Assembly: GCA_964036275.1 (NCBI GenBank)
Contig: OZ038433.1
Coordinates: forward strand, 28,193,485-28,257,484
Source of the DNA: Litoditis marina
Lineage: Eukaryota; Nematoda; Chromadorea; Rhabditida; Rhabditidae
DNA: 64,000 nt
Direction of reading: 5' to 3'
The notes beneath the pieces were generated by a model. That model was not told the origin of the DNA. It searched no databases and worked only from the letters and a program-made list of their open reading frames with translations. Positions 20,610 to 32,988 of the stretch are shown piece after piece. Position 1 is the stretch's first letter, and each line of letters starts with the position of its first letter. The translations under genes were made by a program, and so were the position numbers.

Positions 20610-22849
20610 CTGTCAATGCACCCTCCGCGCGAAATTGACTTGGTAAACTGAGTGTTGGTAATTGCAACTGGGGTGTGCGTTTGTGTTTGGTGTGTGCTGC
20701 GTGCATGATTCGCTGCTCGTGAATCGGGCGCCAAACAAACCCATTCGAATTTTTCAATAGAATTTGATATTTTTCTTTATTTTTTCAACTATTCACATAT
20801 TAATTAAACATTATAACTGATCTAGTTCACTCGGCTGTAATAATCTAATGTGTTTCGAATCATGCCACTAAGTCTTGGTCAGTTTTAGGGAACATAACGT
20901 CCATTAAGTAAAGTGAGTCCACTTCACCTTACTTTTGGGGTAAACAGTGTACTTGTTATTCTCGGAGAAAGTCAATCAAAACAGGGCAGCCCTTTGAACG
21001 ATCAATGTACATCGATCGCTGAGACTTGGTTAGAACGTAGAAATGAAGATAAAATAATGCTCTGAATGTGCCATATTTGTTATGTGTGTATTTTTATGTC
21101 AACCGACTATAAGCCAAAGCTATTCTCAAACTGAAGGTATACTTCTAGGTGCGATTGGAGTATACATCCATCGACCTGCACGGCAAACCTCGGTTGAGGA
21201 GGATTTTAAAGCAAGGCAGGAGGTCATACAAGAAGTGAGTTGCAAAGGAAGGTCCACGATTCAGTATTGTATTTTTGTTGACACAAATCTGATATGAGAT
21301 ATAATCAACGTCACAAGTGAAGCGGTGGCATATTGAATTCTGAAAATTCTGCTGTTTTTTTCAATCGGGATTCTCTCCAACGGAGGACACATCAGAATAA
21401 GTTTATCACACAAAATTGGGATTGCTGACAGTTTACCATGTTTTCTCGAGATACTAGGAGAATAGCAACAACATTAATTTGAGATCCAACATTAACATTA
21501 ATCCATCATAATGTTCACGAGTTCATTAGATCTCAGAAACTCGTGTATTTTTGAACAGATGGCTATCCAAACTGGGTTGTAGTTTGATTTGCACACACAT
21601 AACTATTTTGCCAATTACGCTTGAAATGCAGCGAAATCAAACTACAAATACAACAGGAAGATAGCTCAACCTCAGCGATACCTATGATTTTTCGATTCGT
21701 ATTAATCACTGAATCACTGCTGTTTACGATAATGATAAAATGAGTACCAAATCTATCATATTCTGTCACTTGCCGGAATCGAACCTGAGAGCAAAAGATC
21801 AAAGAAAAAGATTAGTGTTTAGTGGATGAGCTCTGTGTTCAACACTAGAACGTTTACTGAGTTTGAGTTCATCCGCTTATGAGATTCAAGTTCCGAGTTT
21901 GTCAGTTCACGATTATACCAGTTCACCAATTCAACTTCACCTATTCACTTCCGGAAATTTCATGCCCTGGAAATACTCAAAATATATTAATTAAAAGTAA
22001 ACTGCTACGAGTGAAATGCAAAAAAAATGTACTGATTGTGTTAATTCAAATTCCAGTTTTGAACATGATGTTATCAATGTTATCATTAATAGCTGTTTCT
22101 CTCTTTAACTCTGTTTTCTTTTCAGAATTGTCAATAACAAGATGGGCACATCTACAAATTCTTCTCTCATCTTTCCCTCAATTCCCGATCAAGTTTTTTG
22201 TGTCATACTATTATTTTGCGATCTCAATTGTTTTATATTGTTTGTTTCCTTAATAAAGTGTTTTCTCCATGAAATGAGAATCAAAATAACAGCGAACACC
22301 ACAGCAAGACAGGATTCTGGGTACATAGGAAATACAGGCGTATAACTTACGGAACATGTTTCTAAACACCTTATTACCATTGGTAATAATAGCCAAAAAA
22401 TTATCTACCTCACTTCAATTCTTTCAATTGTGTTTCGCAACCACTCTCGTTGAGGAGATTCTAGGTAGTAGTTGTTCGTTTAAGTATATTTTTTGATTTA
22501 TACTGCAAAAAATTCAAAATTACGCATGGCTTTTAGATACCACATATCGCAGAATATGTGAAAGTGAAAGGATTTTGTATTAATTTACCATTTTTTAAAC
22601 GAAAATATGCTAGAATATAGGTAGCTTCAAATATCGGCTATTCATAGTTGTGAATTGTTTACTATTCATAGTTAATTAGATTGAAATTATTTTGACTCAA
22701 CTGTGATGATTCCTAGTTGAAGTTTGAATTTGCCGTGCGTTTGGAACTCTACACGCCAAACACCGATCAGCACACGCAACTCGCAATCATGCACACCAAA
22801 CGCACACACAACCCGCTAGGTTGATTTCGCGCGAGGGGTACCCTGACAG
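20610..22849. mobile_element. 2.24-kb TIR DNA transposon, TSD TAGT, no transposase seen
   Basis: It begins CTGTCAATGCACCCTCCGCG and ends in the related inverted sequence CGCGAGGGGTACCCTGACAG. TAGT at 20606-20609 and 22850-22853 is a clean 4-bp duplication, since the empty palindrome of other copies reads CGTAGTCAA here. Subterminal regions on both sides carry imperfect inverted GTGTGCGTTTG and GTGTTTGG blocks. ORFs inside (such as 21879-22253, hydrophobic, 124 aa) have no recognisable domain. It is probably a non-autonomous derivative. The superfamily is not clear. Confidence 0.82.
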
Positions 22850-23156
22850 TAGTCAACTATAGATATCCTGGTTTTGTACACAATGGTTTGCAGTTTTGGT
22901 CATTACTTCAACTCTAGGTGCTATAACACTTGGCATATTATTCAACAGTTGTTCTCTCTCACGCAGCTGTAATTTGTAGATTCTAGTTTACAGGTTTGAA
23001 AAAATATTTTACGACTTTTGTATGTTTGTAATGAACATAGTTATACTAGAGTATTTTTCGCTTTTTGTAGCAGTAGCTGTTCCATTTGAGACTAGTTGTC
23101 TAAGGGGCGCACAGCAGAAGACAAATCTCACAGTCGTTGGGCCCCCACTTTTTCAT

Positions 23157-24780
23157 GAATTTTTCTCTTCCTGTATACATGCCGTAGGTATGTAGAGAGG
23201 TAGTTTGATCTGTACGGTGAAGATAAAATTGTTTTCTTGATGAACCACTTGTCAAGTATTACCATCATTCGAAAAAAAATGACGTCAACATTGCAGTTCT
23301 GAAAACTTACTTCATTTGCCTTTCAGAATCCCAGAATTCGTCATGTTTGAATTAAGTTTCATCGTGAAATGACCATTTTTAAGAAACTTGCAGCATTCGA
23401 AAACATATTTCACGTCATTTTTTTTTCAAAAATTGACGTTAGCCGGCCTTCTGAATTCCAGAACAATTCATAATTGGATAAAGTTTCATGGTTAATCTAC
23501 CATTTTCAAGATAGTTTCAGCATTTGAAAATATATTTCACGTTAATTCTGCACTTCTTAAGTTGACGTTATCTGGCCTCCAGAATACGTCACTCTTAGAT
23601 TAATAGTCACCGTTATTTGACCCTTTCTAAGATATTAGCGTCATTTGAAAACATATGTGACGCCAACTTTGCACTTTTCAAAAATGACGTCATCAGGTCT
23701 CCAGAATCCTGAAGGGCGTCCGGAATAGAATATTTAATATTCAAACAAAAGTCACGATCGCATCATATTTCAATTTTCAAGCAAATCGGTAATTGTTACT
23801 CTAAGTTACAATACAGTTTGAGTTGTCGACGGGACAGAGAGATATTTAGAGAGCGAGCAAATTTTCTCTGGTCCACCAGGGTTTAGGTGGATATTACATC
23901 CCTCACACAATTTGCAACACAATCGGTTGAGTAGAAACCCTTGAACTGGGAATTTTCCCTTGTCACCACTTTCCAACTATTATCATAATTTGGAAGCATA
24001 TTTGATGTATTCAGTCGTCTGGCTTCCAGAATCTCAGATAACGACATGCTAAGATGAAGATCTATCGTTATTAAACCACTTGCCCACTATTATTATCATT
24101 TGAAGAATAATTTGACGTCAACTTTGTACTTTTAAAAAATTTGACCTCATCTGGCCTTCAGAATCTCGGAATACGACATGTTTAGATGAATTTCCATCGT
24201 TATCAACTCACTTGCCAACTATTATCATCATTTGGAGAAATATTTGAGGTCAACTTTGCACTTTTCAAAGATGACGTCATCTGATCTCCAGAATCCTGAA
24301 TGACGTCATGAATAGATTCTTTAATATTTAAACTGAAGTGACGATGGTATTCTGTTTGAATTGCATCGAAATCGGGCAGTCTTACCCTAACTTACAAGAC
24401 AGTTTGTGAGTTTGCTTAATCGACCTGACAGAGAGAGCGAGAGAGTGCACAAAATGAAGAGACGCAGAGACATTTATTTCGAAAGGTCGTAACTTGGTGA
24501 AAATTGATTTCTTTCAGAAAAAACTTTGCGCTCATTCAATTTTTATATGAGCTCTGTCATCACTACAAATTTTAGCCAAATCTGGTCAGTTCTGGCAGAG
24601 ATAGCATCCCAGCACAATAGACGGAAGGAAGGAAGGAAGGAAGGAAACACGACGGAAGTTGGCGCTCTGGATGAAGCGAAAACATCCTAACTCGGCTCAT
24701 ACTCAACGGATTTTGTTCAAATTTGGGACACAACTCGCAAATATGCTGTAGAACATTTCCTAATTCTTAAAAGTTTTTAC
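23157..24780 (-). repeat. internal satellite-like units and purine-rich part of transposon copy 2
   Basis: Reverse orientation of 36380-37371. Diverged units of about 130 bp with GACGTCA motifs run to about 24340. Then follow the GAGAGAGCGAGAGAG stretch, GACGCAGAGACATTTATTTCG, a (GGAA)n microsatellite at about 24624-24650, and GACGGAAGTTGGCGCTCTGG. No coding sequence. Confidence 0.8.
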
Positions 24781-25587
24781 TTAAAAGTTTCGATTAATTC
24801 GGCTCACTTTGTATCGTAGATATTTTATTGTAAATGTATATCCTTCTTATTCGAATACAATGAAATCACAATTTGATTTTATTCATTCTTGCTCTTGTAT
24901 AAATAAGTGTACATCTATTTCTAAAACTAGTGATTTGATAACCCTGTGTGATTGTTCCATGACATTTTTACTTATTCGAAAAACTCAATATTGTTGGTTT
25001 TAGGCAATGAATGTCCAAACATGATTTGTTTTTACATAGATTGTACTTATGGTTTCACGTAAACGTAAATCGTATGGATATAAATTTCTCTGCCAGTCAT
25101 AGTTGTTCAATATAATATTGATTGAAAAATGTGTGTATGTTATGAGAACCTAACTGCAAATGCCATCAATTTGGTGCCACTCTAAAACTTCCTCTGCATG
25201 TCTAACCAAGGTAAAAATTGAATAAAGTTACAAAATAGAGGTTTTAGTTAGAATATCAGAAAGATTAAGGTATAGATCGAGTAGTCACAGTTTTCTCTAT
25301 TATTTTAACATTCCTTCCTGTCCACCTTCAATCTAGGTTTCATATAAAACACACTAATCGTAATGTCTCAGTGATACATTTTATTTAAGAAGCGCGAATT
25401 CCTAAGAATATCTTGACTGTATTGATCAAACAGATGAAAACAACACATAATTGAAATGAAAGTAAAAACCCATTACAGAAACATGTTCCTTCTGCAAATG
25501 AATTCTGTGAACATTGCATACTTTGTAGCCCACCTACACTAAGACCTTGGAAAACTACTAGATTATTTTTCAGACCTAGCGTATCTA
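24781..25587. other. no gene recognised
   Basis: AT-rich. One 64-aa ORF without domain. A C-run of about 13 bases at 25609-25621 lies at the start of the transposase fragment. Confidence 0.5.
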
Positions 25588-26045
25588 CTAGCGTTCAGGC
25601 TTTAGAGTGTCCCCCCCCCCCCAAAGCCACGTCTCATCGGTGAATACGATGAAGTAACCCTTGTTACGGTAATCGGGTATTTTCCTCAAATATTTTCGCC
25701 TCCATTCCCCTAGGTCACCGCGTTCGAATAAAATACATCGATCACGTATCTTGCGGTAACTGAAGCCTATTGCATTCAACAACCTGCACAAACTTCTATC
25801 ACTGAGAGAGTACTCAAAGTTTGCAAGCTTCTCATGCAATGTGACATTGAGTTCTGAAATCACAATCCTCTTCTCGTGTTTGTACTGAGAGTGAATTTCT
25901 CTGCGAATGATATCTATAGCCATAGGATAAATACGGGAAACCAACCGTCTACCGTTACTCTGAGCCGATTGTGACAAAGGTTTGTCCGAACTGCAGGGGG
26001 GTAGAACAGCTGGCACACGAGAACCGACAACACTACTATTTTTGC
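25588..26045 (-). pseudogene. transposase fragment, IS630/Tc1-like (DDE)
   Basis: The minus-strand ORF gives RRLVSRIYPMAIDIIRREIH, a helix-turn-helix-like stretch, then LCRLLNAIGFSYRKIRDRCI and FIVFTDETWLWGG. The last resembles the first catalytic Asp region (YLDETW) of a eukaryotic IS630/Tc1-related transposase group. The second Asp and the final Asp/Glu are absent: the frame closes soon after a poly-C run, so the C-terminal half is missing. The annotated ATG at 26073 lies inside the neighbouring LTR, so the true N-terminus is cut off by element E. Confidence 0.65.
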
Positions 26046-26567
26046 GCCGGCACAGTGTGTTTTCAATTGCCAAAAGTTAATATTAGGCAAAAGTTAGACA
26101 AGTCAGCCTCTCATTACTAAGAGAACCGACTGTCCCATGCATTGGTGGTTCAGTGGTAGTTGTTTTGTACACACGGCTGGGCGACCCTTATATTCACAGA
26201 CACAGCAGAATTTCTAACCATTTTCAATTTGCATATTGTGTGAATCATATTTAACAGAACAAGGATTATATATATAAATATATATATATTTACTAGAGCA
26301 TAATAAATAGGCATTACAATCATAATTAGTAGAGCCTATTATATTGCTTCGCTGTTACTTACAAGGTGCTCAGTTACCTTTGCATTGCATCATCATTAAC
26401 TAGTTGCAAGAGGGGATAATTTTGCCGCTCACATGTTATCCTAACATGATAGATTGCATATTCACAATGTGTAGGACCAACAGTCCAAACACAAAATAGG
26501 AAACGACAAAATGAGGGAGAGAGAAAAGTGACGTAGGAGCTGGAACCAGCTAATGAGCTCGAGCTCA
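26041..26567 (-). repeat. 3' LTR of element E
   Basis: Matches 29656-30140 over about 490 bp. It includes an AT microsatellite (about 26268-26290), a tRNA-Gly 5'-end fragment at 26139-26160, and the intact junction AGTGACGTAGGAGC, which is the empty site for element C. Confidence 0.65.
26139..26165 (+). other. tRNA-Gly 5'-end fragment in 3' LTR of element E
   Basis: GCATTGGTGGTTCAG plus the next six bases (TGGTAG) match the first 21 nt of eukaryotic tRNA-Gly(GCC), through the D arm. Similarity then stops. No T arm or acceptor partner follows, so it is not a tRNA gene. The same fragment lies at 29754 in the other LTR. Confidence 0.75.
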
Positions 26568-27479
26568 CAAACTCGAATAGTGATACAAACAATGTAGAAA
26601 TAGTATTAAATATAAATAATGAACAAACTAGATAACATGGTAGATCTTGAAGGTAACGATACATCTTAGACCATACGACGGCCTTGATAGTAATGTTGAC
26701 ATCTGTGAGAGATCCGCGAGCAGCCTTCGCCACGACATCGAACCAGCGAAGACACCCAGCAGCCGCAGTTGCAATCCATTCCAATCTGAACTTGCAGTGG
26801 TAAAAGATATCATCTCAAACCAAAGTTGACTCCTTCTAATCTCTTTCACTCACTTTCTGCCATTCATTGCTGTCGCAAAGTTAGTCAAGGATGAATCAAT
26901 CGCATTTGAAGACACCCATCAAAGGAATCAGAATATTTGCTCTCACTTGCTCATATCAGTAAGAGGTGATCAATCTCTTTTCCATTAAAGCCTTGCCAAA
27001 CATATTCAGTTTTGATAAGATGCTTCGCAAACGCCACAAAATTGCACCAAGTGGTATTTACAAGATCCACTCACGCACATTAGTATACCACTGGGATAAA
27101 TATTACCTCTCATTCCATTCACTTTGCAAAAGAAGCGCTCACACACCACATCAATTCAAATTTCATTCGGTCAGTACTATTATTAGCATGCAAACTTAAT
27201 CACAAGTTCCGAATTAAACGTTAGTTACTTATTGGCTCCAAGTTGCTAATTACACCAATAAGTTGCCAAGAAAAAATGTACAAGAGTTGCTATTGCTAGG
27301 TCCGACACAGAATTTTGTTGTTGTTGCGGTCTAATTATCCAATGAAAATCCATATTGCTATCCGATTCGCAGATCACTCAATTTCACATTTGCCAGTCGA
27401 CCGATTCAATAACAACTCGCATAAAATAATTCGACCATACAGCAAAATATATTGGGTGTCTTACTCGCGTTACTTTCCA

Positions 27480-28150
27480 AATTGCCTATTCGCGCAAGAA
27501 ATACTCCAACCAGACGTCAATAAAACATAACGCCTGGAGATCCCTCATTTCATTACAGCACTATGATACTAGCGCAATAAATACTCCACTAGAAAACAAA
27601 TCAATAATTGTGTCTAGAGGTCCCTAACTCCCTTGCAGTACAAAAATTCCACTACTTGCACAAGAAGTACTCTACCAGAATACAATAAGCATAGCAACTA
27701 GCAGTCCCTCACTTCCTTACAGTACGATGATTACATACTCGCACAAGAAATACTCCAATAGACAACAAATCAATAATTGTTTTCAGCGGTCCCTCATTTC
27801 TTTACATTGCGGTGATTACTACTTGCACAAGAACATACTCCGACTAGACAACAATCCCATATAGTGCCTAGCGGTCCCTCATTTCATTGCGTCCTACAAA
27901 AACACTACTCGCACAAGAAATACTCCGACTAGACAACAAATCCTATATTGTTTCTAGCGGTCCCTCATTCCTTTACAGTAAGATAATTACTATTCCCACA
28001 AGAAATACTCTGAGTAGACAACAAATTATATAGTGTGCCTCATTTCATTGCGATACGAAGACTCCACTACTCGTACAAGAAATAATCCAACTAGACAACA
28101 AATCCGATAATTTTTGCTAGAGGTCCCTCATTTTCTTACAGTACGATGAA
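27480..28150. repeat. degenerate tandem repeat, about 100-bp units, in interior of element E
   Basis: About seven imperfect units share GCACAAGAAATACTCC, TAGACAACAAATC and GGTCCCTCATTTC with variable spacing. No frame stays open. It may be a structural or expanded non-coding part of element E. Confidence 0.75.
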
Positions 28151-28159
28151 CTCAACTGT

Positions 28160-29238
28160 AATTCCACTATCACAAGAATTTTCCAATCAATCCATCTTAA
28201 TCCAAAGACTCACAATCAAAACTATCTCGAACTCCGCAAAATCACTCTACGGGAGAATAATTCAAACAAGGTTGCCATTCTATGTATAGTATTATGTTTC
28301 CAGTCTATGACTTTGCTTCACTCAATATTCTGGTATCTTGCCAATGAACGAATGATCCCAGATGTTATCGATCGCCTCGCTCAAGACTGCTTAGTTCCAA
28401 ACTAATAAGTGGAATTACCACCACAGATTAGTATTTTCCAAAAAGAAAAGCTCCACTTACTACTTCACTCACTCATTGCCAATACCAGATGTGCTACTAT
28501 ACTACCACGCAGTAGAGCACTCACTAGAGCTTGCTTCCAATAAATTCCCAATCAATAAAAGATAAATCCTGATCAACAATCAATACTTTCGAGGTGCCAC
28601 TTCCTAATAAATTATGAATGAGATCAGAAACTATCATATTGATTGCGCAGCATCACATAAATCTAGCGATCTGAGAATCCGACAAAAAATGCAAGAATCT
28701 TAAACTAAATTTCCTTTCTCAGGCTATTGCGTTACAAGTGAAAAAATTGTCAGGCCCAAATTTCACTTTCACTCAGTTTTCCGTTTCCTCACAACTTGTA
28801 CACAAAAGAAAATAAATCTAAAACTCATTACTGTGGTGCGCTACGCGCAACTCACAACTAGTAATAAATTCAAATCCAACCTGAGTGTTATATTGCTCCA
28901 GCATCCTCTTGCTACCTTCACGGTTTTGCTTCGGGTGGTCGTAGTTACTCGATCCGTCCAATCATTCAATCATGACGAAGAAGATCCGAACATCATGATC
29001 ACATCATCCCAATCACTAGAAGAAGTCTTCACTAAGACAACTCACAGCTACGATCACTTGCAAATAAAAACTGAGACATACGAAATATCGTTCACTTCCA
29101 ACCCAATTGCCCGATTCCAATAATTCTTCAACAAACAATTTTCAATCAGAAAGCAATATCCAACATACCACAAAAAATTAGCAATCACCGCCATCCATCA
29201 TCATCTATAATCACGAAACAATTCGAACTTGCACATGC
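28160..29238. other. interior of element E, no domain recognised
   Basis: AT-rich with a 96-aa plus-strand ORF (28833-29123) of no known similarity and antisense to the element. Nothing RT-, gag- or protease-like on either strand. Confidence 0.45.
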
Positions 29239-29241
29239 TTA

Positions 29242-29499
29242 CCTTCTGAAAAAAGTTGCGTCATCTTCCATTGCACTTGCAAACCCAGAGAACATCACGA
29301 TTCTGTAACATTCATACATGGGCTTTCCGGCATTCAATGTTGCACAATACAAGGGAAAGAAAATTTGCGAAATTGCAAAACAACAAACAAAAACGATAAT
29401 GTACGCAAAAATCGTATTTTTGTTTTTGCATTCAAACGACGAATTTTGCCGCACAATATTCGTAACAGGGCAGACTATTAGCACTGTGGCACGGTTCAA
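29242..29499 (-). CDS. hypothetical first exon in element E with membrane anchor
   Basis: The minus-strand ORF is 86 aa with a strong hydrophobic stretch (TIFAYIIVFVCCFAISQIFF) after a short polar N-terminus, like a type II signal anchor. It ends FASAMEDDATFFRR at a good donor, AGAAG followed by GTAAGC, so it may be spliced onward. It lies about 150 bp after the primer-binding site, where the first ORF of an LTR element is expected. No family recognised. It could be a chance ORF. Confidence 0.35.
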
Positions 29500-29641
29500 T
29501 CCAAAATCATAATTTCATCATGAAAAATACGAAATTGACGAAAATTGCAATCCATGTTAATAATATATGATTCACACAATATTCCCACTACAATTGCAGT
29601 AAATGCACTCCACAGAATGTTCACAAAATTTGCTATCCATT

Positions 29642-29655
29642 TGCCGATGCACCAT
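29642..29655 (-). promoter_or_regulatory. primer-binding site, tRNA-Gly
   Basis: The plus strand reads GCCGATGCACCA, identical to the 3' end of tRNA-Gly with CCA. The element RNA (minus sense) therefore carries TGGTGCATCGGC right after the LTR. Seen directly; the tRNA identity is from general knowledge of tRNA-Gly(GCC). Confidence 0.75.
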
Positions 29656-30140
29656 TTCGCGCCAGCACAGTGTGTTTTCAATTGCCAAAAGATAATATTA
29701 CGCAAAAGTTAGACAAGTCAGCCTCTTATTACTAAGAGAACCGACTGTCCCATGCATTGGTGGTTCAGTGGTAGTTGTTTTGTACACACGGCTGGGCGAT
29801 ACCCTTATATTGACAGACACAGCAGAATTTCTAACCATTTTCAATTTGCTTATTGTGTGAATCATATTTAACAGAACAAGGATTATATATATATATATAT
29901 ACTAGAGCATAATAAATAGACATTACAATCATAATTAGTAGAGCCTATTCTATTGCTTCGCCGTTACTTACAAGGTGCTCATTTACCTTTGCATTGCATC
30001 ATCACTAACTAGTTGCAAGAGGAGATAATTTTGCCGCTCACATGTTATCCTAACATGATAGATTGCATATTCACAATGTGTAGGACCAGCAGTCCAAACA
30101 CAAAATAGGAAACGAAAAAATAAGGGAGAGAGAAAAGTGA
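29656..30140 (-). repeat. 5' LTR of element E (3' portion, next to element C)
   Basis: Direct repeat of 26044-26530. It contains the tRNA-Gly 5' fragment at 29754 and an AT microsatellite at about 29885. It abuts element C at 30141. Confidence 0.7.
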
Positions 30141-30487
30141 AAAGAGGGGTGTGCGAGTAGGAAGTATTCCTATGAGCTCGCATGCACAAACAAACAAAGA
30201 AAGAAGATAGATTCATATAACAGATCGAATAAATAACAGAAAATAAAGCCGAGCCGTCCGTCTCGGGTCGCGGGGGAGAAGTCCCGTCAGATCTGAACTG
30301 GTAGGCGGCGCCTGTAAGATCTGAGTCACTGATTTGAAATGTATTGCGTAAAGCCTATTGATTAGCTTAAGTATAATTGAAGAAGGATGCATAAGTTATC
30401 TACTTGTATTCGGGGTAATTAGTATGAAAGAGCTATGATACCGTATTGTAAGTTAATGAAGACATGAACTACTCATGGCACTTGCGC
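30141..30487 (-). repeat. 3' LTR of element C
   Basis: Plus-strand ends AAAGAGGGGTGTGCG and CACTTGCGC; matches 32989-33335. It includes AATAAA motifs and the GC-rich CCGTCCGTCTCGGGTCGCGG block. Confidence 0.88.
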
Positions 30488-30951
30488 CTCCACCTTTCCG
30501 GGCAGTCCGACCCTGGACGTTAAAATGAATAAATACCACATATGAGTAATTTTGAATCTAATTTTAAATCGAAAATAGTTTTGAATCCAGAGAGATTGAA
30601 AATGAATTATTATACCGGACTTAGTGAGAACGTTAGTCATTGAAACGACTGAAAAAAGGACAAGGAACACTACAAGAACGTCTGTCAAAACTTTCAACAC
30701 GAGCGGGGTAGATACCTAACAAAAAACAGCAAACATTCAGAAAAGAAAGGAAGAAAAACGAGCAAACTTACTTTTTGCTACATTTCCTGTTGTCGGTACA
30801 TCGGCTCGGTCGATTTTCCTTACCATCAACGTTTCATACTTCGGGGAGTCCAGATTCCTCCACGACTGAGGTTGCGTGATATCATCTTCTGTGTTTCTGA
30901 AAAGCAAAACCGTGTTGTATTTGGTTACGGATAGTGCTGGCTAGGAAAATG

Positions 30952-32040
30952 TTACTGGTTATGAAAAGCCATATTGTCAGAGATATTCTCAAACGGACAA
31001 TGAATTTGATAATGACCAACGTAACCACATCGGAAACACTCAATATTCATCAGTGCCGGCTGACTAATTCTGTTTTGAGAAGTTTGTTGGTTCTGATAAG
31101 GCCCGTCAAAGAAAGGCTGCGCGTTTGGTTGCCTACTGTAGTGATGGTTGTCATTCATCTCGCCTGTTTCATACTGACTAAATGATTTACCGTTTTGCAA
31201 ACCGCTGTCAAGATTCAAGTTCTGTATTAAGTTTATGAGAGCTTGAGACATTGCCGTGTTAGTTGGCGTCATTGTTCCAGAACGAGTTACCTCACCCAGC
31301 AAATTTTCAAAACGTAAAGCGCGATTACCAGCATCCTGAAAAGTTAAGGGGGAAGCCGCTTTTACATGGAAACGAATATCGAATTTCAAACCATCAATAA
31401 ACGCTTCTTGGGCTTTTTCTTCAGTGATAGCGCGCGCTTGACCTATTGTAGCTAGACGTGCTAACGATTTGACCCGGTTACTGTAATCTTCAATTGACTC
31501 ACCTTGTCTTTGACGAAGTTGCCGGAGCTGTTGTTTCGCGATCTACTTTTTCTGTGGATCATCAAATGCCACACGTAGTCCGTCCTTTAATTGGTTATAC
31601 GTGGTAGCTGGGGTTAGCAGTTCCTCTGCCCGGTCACGAGCAGAATGATCTAAGAATGCTAGCAAACTTTTCTTTTTGACTTCATCGGTCATTTGAGGAC
31701 CGGCGATCGCCAATACATCTTCGAAACGTCTTAGCCAGATGCGAAAGTCTGCCCCTGTACCGCTAGTATAGGTAGAGAGAGGTGATGATTGGTGGCCAAC
31801 TAAAGGACCGAAGGCATTGACTAGCGGAGCATTGTCTACCTGCTGCACCACTTGCGTCAGATTTTGATTCGAGTTGAATCTTCTCATGGACATTGTACTT
31901 GAATAAGTCCCGGCAAAGGCATGAAAGAAGGTCACACACTCAGTGCACAAGACTACAAAACAACACAGTAAAACTAGGGAGGGTTGAATCAGAAGAGGAA
32001 TGAGATGTACCACCTTGACTGAGTAGGATGAGTGAAACAC
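30952..32040 (-). pseudogene. gag of element C with one in-frame stop
   Basis: A retrotransposon-gag capsid region with DFRIWLRRFEDVLAIAGPQM and KKKSLLAFLDHSARDRAEEL leads to DDPQKK and TAG at about 31545-31543. The same frame then continues with the rest of the capsid (YSNRVKSLARLAT... and GLKFDIRFHVKA) and a single knuckle CFRCGYVGHYQIHC near the C-terminus, ending at 30952. A hydrophobic stretch precedes MSMRRFNSNQNL, so the true start may be that internal Met near 31890. The stop is the only lesion. As in element D, gag is broken by stop codons with no frameshift. Confidence 0.82.
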
Positions 32041-32988
32041 ACCTGCAGTGGGGACTTACGAAGCATACGAACGGTGAAGAAAGTGGCTTTCCTTCTGGAA
32101 CCGACACGAAGGAATGAGATGAGAAGCTATGAGCGGGTGTTTATGAAAACATTATTTATCAATCATTTCCGCAAAAATGTTCGGAATTCCTTTTAGCTAA
32201 CATGTTCCCATCATCATATGTTTCCGGCGAGCCAATGTTTTGATGAAGAGCCGCGATAGTACTGTATTGAGTGTTGCGCGCGCTGTTGTAACAAAAATGA
32301 TGCGAGAGAAAAAAAATGAATGAGACACCAGACAATGACAAAGCATCCAACATGTATGTTCTTGTTCTCAAATTCATAAAAGAAACCGGGCTTGACTAAG
32401 GCAACGTTAATGGGCAATTCCGTTTTTCCACTAGAAACTTGGATTGTGATAGGGCTGCCGCAAAGGGACAAAAACGACCGTCGGCGACGCCGTAACAAAA
32501 CTCAGAACACATATCTGAGAGAAAACTTGGATTGGGTCCAGAAAACTTAATGATTGTTGAACTTGGAAATTAAACATGCTTCGGTTGCGATAGTGTAACT
32601 TAATCAGCGAAAGTTCTCATGATGTCACTGCCATAAAAGAGCCTATCATCATCCTCTGGTGGGACGACCCCACCTAACAACACACCAGCGGGAGGGAACA
32701 ACTCAACGGGGTCGAAAGGGACAACACTCACTGCCCGCAGCTCACTGCGCAATTTAATGTCAAACCAAGTTTTCTCGGGCGCCCCACCAATTGCGTGGAC
32801 GGTACTACGAAAAAACGCAAGAAGTGGTGATAAGGCGCCACGAAGGGACACAAACAAGAACTATAACCAAGATAGGAAAACTTCTTCCATGAAAAAAAGA
32901 GAGAACCAAAACTTAAGATTGGGTGGGTGGGTGGGTAACTAAAGAGCAAATAGAAAGAGTCGGTGGAAAAGTTACCAGAGCTGCTACC

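Larger units (their letters stand above)
18005..24780 (-). mobile_element. palindromic satellite-bearing DNA transposon, copy 2 (inverted, nested insertions)
   Basis: The left terminus ATGAAAAAGTGGGGGCCC at 18005 pairs with the arm ending at 23156. Both arms share copy-specific variants (GCGCCCCTTAG, CTAGTATAACTATGTTC), so they belong to one element. Removing the LTR element at 18142-20533 and the TIR element at 20610-22849 leaves a palindrome of about 510 bp, as in copy 3. From 23157 the sequence continues as in copy 3 but inverted: the GTATACATGCCGTAGG tail, diverged 130-bp units, then the purine-rich part with GGAAGG repeats and GGAAGTTGGCGCTCTGG. Homology ends near 24780, so the second terminus is lost. 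Confidence 0.85.

Noticed and set aside
21879..22253. 124-aa ORF as transposase of the 2.24-kb element
   Set aside because: Hydrophobic, with no DDE motif or DNA-binding pattern, and an overlapping frame is also open.
26139..26210. tRNA-Gly gene
   Set aside because: Only the first 21 nt match. The anticodon arm, T arm and 3' acceptor strand are missing, and the same fragment is in both LTR copies.
26374..26784. 136-aa minus ORF sharing its C-terminus with 30216-29983
   Set aside because: The shared part is just the LTR of element E read in one frame. The other parts differ.
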